From Propionispira arboris (GTDB taxonomy: Bacteria; Bacillota; Negativicutes; Selenomonadales; Selenomonadaceae), in assembly GCF_900109225.1 (NCBI RefSeq), contig NZ_FNZK01000012.1:1-64000 (forward strand): DNA of 64,000 nucleotides, given 5' to 3'. The notes under the pieces were generated by a model. It was not told the origin of the DNA. It did no database searches and saw nothing but the letters and a program-made list of their open reading frames with translations. A program made the position numbers and the translations under genes. Below are positions 61,017 to 64,000 of the stretch, piece after piece (position 1 is the stretch's first letter; each line of letters starts with the position of its first letter).

Positions 61017-61793
61017 ATGTGGAAAAAAATATTTGGTACCGTAAAAAAAGAAACTTCAACAGATTTGTATGACCAAATTGATCAGAAGCGGCTACCAGCT
61101 CATATAGCGATTATCATGGATGGAAATGGCAGATGGGCTCAAAATAAAGGTCTCATGCGTACATTTGGTCATAAAGCTGGTGTGGATACTTTGAAAAAAA
61201 TTTTGAAGGCGGCCATTAAGTTGAATGTGAAGGTTCTAACAGTATATGCTTTTTCTACAGAAAACTGGAAGAGACCTCATAAAGAAGTTGATTTTTTAAT
61301 GGCGTTATTTGCGGAATACCTGGAACGCGAAATTAATGAAATGGATGAAGATAATGTAAAAATACAATTTTTGGGAAGACTTGATGAATTACCTACTACA
61401 TTGTATGGTCAGATTGAAAATGCTCAGACACGTACCAAGTCGAATACAGGAGTTCAATTTAATGTTGCTGTCAATTATGGCAGCCGCGATGAAATTACGC
61501 GTTCTGTTAAAATAATAGCGCAAAAAGTGCTTGATCAGAAGTTACCTGTAACTGAGATTACAGAAGAAATAATTGATGATAATTTATATACGGGTGGACA
61601 GGTACCTGTTGATTTAGTGATTCGCACCAGCGGCGACTTGCGCATGAGCAATTTTTTGTTATGGCAGGCCGCTTATGCTGAGTTTTGGTTTACAAAGGTC
61701 AATTGGCCAGATTTTACACCCGACTGTTTTTTTCAAGCCGTACTTGATTTTCAGAACCGTGATCGAAGATTTGGCGGTTTGTCAGAAAAATAA
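61017..61793 (+). CDS. uppS: Undecaprenyl diphosphate synthase
   Basis: A 258-aa cis-prenyltransferase that makes the C55 lipid carrier for cell-wall and LPS synthesis. It has AIIMDGNGRWAQ with catalytic D35, FGHKAGVDTL, VYAFSTENWKRP, NVAVNYGSRDEI and LVIRTSGDLRMSNFLLWQAAYAEFWF. GGAGG lies before the ATG at 61017. Farther upstream codons read into the preceding terminator. Confidence 0.96.
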   Translation: MWKKIFGTVKKETSTDLYDQIDQKRLPAHIAIIMDGNGRWAQNKGLMRTFGHKAGVDTLKKILKAAIKLNVKVLTVYAFSTENWKRPHKEVDFLMALFAEYLEREINEMDEDNVKIQFLGRLDELPTTLYGQIENAQTRTKSNTGVQFNVAVNYGSRDEITRSVKIIAQKVLDQKLPVTEITEEIIDDNLYTGGQVPVDLVIRTSGDLRMSNFLLWQAAYAEFWFTKVNWPDFTPDCFFQAVLDFQNRDRRFGGLSEK

Positions 61794-61814
61794 TATAGCA
61801 TAGTAGGTGGAGTA

Positions 61815-62642
61815 TTGTTAGTTAAAAGAATCATTACCGGACTCATTGGCATGATTACGGCCGTGTATGTGATAAATTTTGGTGATTGGGTTTTTAGTGC
61901 AGCTATTGTGATTTTAGCATTGACTGCTTGGCATGAATATTATCGGGCATTTTCCTATATGGGAATGAAACTTACTTATTTTGGTGGTATGGCGGCGGTT
62001 TTCTTTACGCTTGCCTGTGCCTGGCAGGGGAATTCGGATGAATTATTGGCAGTAATAATGTTTGCTACCTTGCTCATTTTAAGTAAAGCTGTTTTATACC
62101 ATGACAAATTTACGATACAGGAAGCTTGTATTTCCATTGCTGGAATTTGTTATGTTGCTTTATCTTTTTCACACTTAATCTTATTGCGTTTTACGGGTTC
62201 GGAAGTTTTCGTACATAGTACATTAGGGAATGTATCATTAGGTTGCTCTTTCATATGGTTGGCATTTATTGGCACGTGGGCAAGTGATACGTTTGCTTTT
62301 TTTGCGGGGTCACTTTTTGGAAAAACAAAATTGTGTCCGCAGATCAGCCCTGGAAAAACTGTGGAAGGCTTTATTGGGGGTGTTTTAGGGACATCTTTAT
62401 CATTAATGGGGCTTGGCATGTTGTTTAATTTTTCACTTATTCATATGGCGATCTTAGGTGTTTTGATTGCATTGGTTGCTACAGTTGGCGACCTGGTAGA
62501 ATCGTCTTTTAAACGGTTCACTGGTATTAAAGATTCTGGACAAATATTACCAGGGCATGGTGGCGTATTAGATCGGTTTGATAGTATAATGTTTACAGTT
62601 CCATTTGTTTATTATTATGTACAAATCTTTAAGATTTTTTAA
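61815..62642 (+). CDS. cdsA: Phosphatidate cytidylyltransferase
   Basis: A 275-aa integral membrane enzyme that makes CDP-diacylglycerol for phospholipid synthesis. About eight hydrophobic helices. The family signature is near the end: SPGKTVEGFIGG, then VGDLVESSFKRFTGIKDSGQILPGHGGVLDRFDS in parts. The TTG start follows GGTGGAG. The order uppS-cdsA-dxr-rseP is widespread. Confidence 0.95.
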   Translation: MLVKRIITGLIGMITAVYVINFGDWVFSAAIVILALTAWHEYYRAFSYMGMKLTYFGGMAAVFFTLACAWQGNSDELLAVIMFATLLILSKAVLYHDKFTIQEACISIAGICYVALSFSHLILLRFTGSEVFVHSTLGNVSLGCSFIWLAFIGTWASDTFAFFAGSLFGKTKLCPQISPGKTVEGFIGGVLGTSLSLMGLGMLFNFSLIHMAILGVLIALVATVGDLVESSFKRFTGIKDSGQILPGHGGVLDRFDSIMFTVPFVYYYVQIFKIF

Positions 62643-62654
62643 GGGGCATCCGTA

Positions 62655-63803
62655 ATGAAAAAAATAGCAATATTAGGGTCAACAGGATCTATTGGTACAC
62701 AAACGCTTGCTGTGGTTGCAGCTAACCGTGACAAGTTTCAAATTATGACATTAGCGGCAAATACGAATGATCAACTACTTGAACAGCAAATTAAAGAATT
62801 TGAACCGGAACTTGCAGTGCTGGTTGATCTGGCAGCAGCAAAACGCTTGCAAAAACGTTTTGTCGGAAAAACAAAAATTTTGGCTGGGCAGGAGGGTCTG
62901 CTACGGGCAGCAACCTATGAAGCCGTGGAGACTGTCGTTACATCAATGGTCGGTTTTGCTGGTTTAGAACCAACGATTGCAGCTATTGAAGCTGGAAAAG
63001 ATATTGCTCTAGCCAATAAGGAAACGCTGGTTGTTGCTGGTGAACTGGTAATGAAACTTGCTAAAGAAAAGAACGTATCCATCTTACCAGTCGACAGTGA
63101 GCACTGTGCAATATTTCAATGCTTGCAAGGTGAGGATAGATGTCAGGTTCATAAAATCCTGCTGACAGCATCAGGAGGACCGTTTCGTGGCAAAACACGC
63201 AAGGAGTTAGCGGCAGTTTCAATAAAAGACTGTCTTAACCATCCCACGTGGTCTATGGGGAAGAAAATCAGTATTGATTCAGCATCCCTTGTCAATAAGG
63301 GACTTGAAGTGATTGAGGCAAAATGGCTTTATGGTGTTGACTATAATCAAATCCAAGTTCTTGTTCATCCGCAGAGTATTGTTCATTCAATGGTTGAATA
63401 CATCGATGGTACTGTGATGGCACAACTCGGATCAACCGATATGAGACTTCCTATTCAGTATGCTTTGACATATCCGCAGCGAATTGACGCAAACTTCCCT
63501 AAACTCGATTTTTGGAACTGTAAAGACTTAACTTTTTCAAAACCGGATATGGATACATTTTTGGGATTGAAAATGGCTTATGAAGCTGGTCGGATTGGTG
63601 GAACGATGCCGTGTGCATTTAACGCCGCTAATGAAATTGCTGTCGAGGCATTTTTAAAGGAATCAATATCTTTTCTGCAGATTTATGATATAATTGAAAA
63701 AACAATGACGGCGCATCATGTGAAAATGAATCCGACATTACAAGACTTGTATGAAAATGATAGCTGGGCTCGATCCTATGCAGCTAATTTATTTAGTAAG
63801 TAA
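62655..63803 (+). CDS. dxr: 1-deoxy-D-xylulose 5-phosphate reductoisomerase
   Basis: A 382-aa enzyme of the MEP isoprenoid pathway (target of fosmidomycin). It has the NADPH-binding GSTGSIGTQTL, ALANKETLVVAGE, PVDSEHCAIFQCLQG with the metal-binding Asp and Glu, ASGGPFRG, NHPTWSMGKKISIDSASLVNKGLEVIEA in parts, VHPQSIVHSMVEY, and a C-terminal FNAANEIAV. It gives the precursors used by UppS upstream. Confidence 0.97.
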   Translation: MKKIAILGSTGSIGTQTLAVVAANRDKFQIMTLAANTNDQLLEQQIKEFEPELAVLVDLAAAKRLQKRFVGKTKILAGQEGLLRAATYEAVETVVTSMVGFAGLEPTIAAIEAGKDIALANKETLVVAGELVMKLAKEKNVSILPVDSEHCAIFQCLQGEDRCQVHKILLTASGGPFRGKTRKELAAVSIKDCLNHPTWSMGKKISIDSASLVNKGLEVIEAKWLYGVDYNQIQVLVHPQSIVHSMVEYIDGTVMAQLGSTDMRLPIQYALTYPQRIDANFPKLDFWNCKDLTFSKPDMDTFLGLKMAYEAGRIGGTMPCAFNAANEIAVEAFLKESISFLQIYDIIEKTMTAHHVKMNPTLQDLYENDSWARSYAANLFSK

Positions 63804-63829
63804 AAAATACAAAGTATGGAGGTGAGCAG

Positions 63830-64000
63830 ATGCTGCTTACAATTGTTTCAGCAGTTTTCGTTTTTGGATTGTTGGTTTTATTTCATGAATTAGGTCATTT
63901 TATTACAGCAAAAATGACTGGTATGCGTGTAGATGAATTTGCAATTGGGTTTGGTCCGAAATTAGTTGGCATAAAATATGGTGAAACAAGTTATTCGATT
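63830..64000 (+). CDS. RIP metalloprotease RasP/RseP, N-terminal part (cut by window edge)
   Basis: 57 codons are visible. A first membrane helix contains the zinc-binding HELGH (residues 19-23, in VLFHELGHFITAKMTGM), and then DEFAIGFGPKL. This is the start of site-2 proteases that cleave anti-sigma factors and remnant signal peptides within the membrane. TGGAGGTG precedes the ATG. Confidence 0.92.
   Translation, partial: MLLTIVSAVFVFGLLVLFHELGHFITAKMTGMRVDEFAIGFGPKLVGIKYGETSYSI

Overview
AT-rich, densely coding bacterial DNA that looks chromosomal. It most likely comes from a diderm Firmicute of the Negativicutes (Selenomonas/Sporomusa/Pectinatus relatives). CodY, HslVU, a FliY-type flagellar switch, CheC/CheD and the order dgt-dnaG-rpoD are Firmicute traits. 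A LptA/OstA-like periplasmic protein with a signal peptide points to an outer membrane. The lineage is an inference from gene content; no database search was possible.

Layout. 1-450: the 5' end of an IS1182-type transposase (minus strand), two strong hairpins and a 117-bp interrupted palindrome. 452-5368: the lptA-like gene diverges from dgt, then a possible 51-aa ORF, dnaG and rpoD. 5384-5724: two tRNAs (Asn-GTT and a CAT-anticodon tRNA) behind a consensus promoter. 5750-7548: trmK and a Nif3/YqfO gene. 7552-11173: a TPP-riboswitch-controlled thiSGHFE operon. 11190-11638: rnpB (RNase P RNA). 11797-12654: a ydaO-type c-di-AMP riboswitch before a secreted NlpC/P60 hydrolase. 12659-13877 (minus): nicotinate phosphoribosyltransferase followed by an unlisted 29-aa membrane peptide. 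13994-16050: folP-folB-folK. 16249-24027: dprA-topA-trmFO-hslV-hslU-codY, with a near-perfect CodY box before codY. 24090-57398: one very long flagellar/chemotaxis cluster (flgB to a DUF6115-like gene), all on the plus strand. 57557-64000: rpsB-tsf, pyrH-frr, a small unknown, a 2[4Fe-4S] ferredoxin, uppS-cdsA-dxr and the start of the RasP/RseP protease.

The flagellar cluster encodes the rod (FlgB, FlgC, FliE), MS ring and switch (FliF, FliG, FliM, FliY), export apparatus (FliH, FliI, FliJ, FliO, FliP, FliQ, FliR, FlhA, FlhB), hook (FlgD, FlgE, FliK), placement GTPase/ATPase (FlhF, FlhG), a PilZ c-di-GMP brake, chemotaxis proteins (CheY, B, A, W, C, D) and sigma-28 (FliA). Stator genes, cheR, flgM and flagellin are not in the window.

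The most notable observation is that two genes in this cluster are broken as sequenced. fliM has a single in-frame TAA at codon 221, inside a perfect 26-bp palindrome. cheA is frameshifted at an A7 run inside its P2 domain. Each could be a strain lesion, a sequencing artefact or recoding. The fliM case has the signature expected of quasipalindrome template-switch mutagenesis. The cheA heptamer A-AAA-AAA is in the right phase for -1 frameshifting or transcript slippage. A second long perfect inverted repeat (2 x 17 bp) lies inside fapA. I found no CRISPR array, prophage or defence island.
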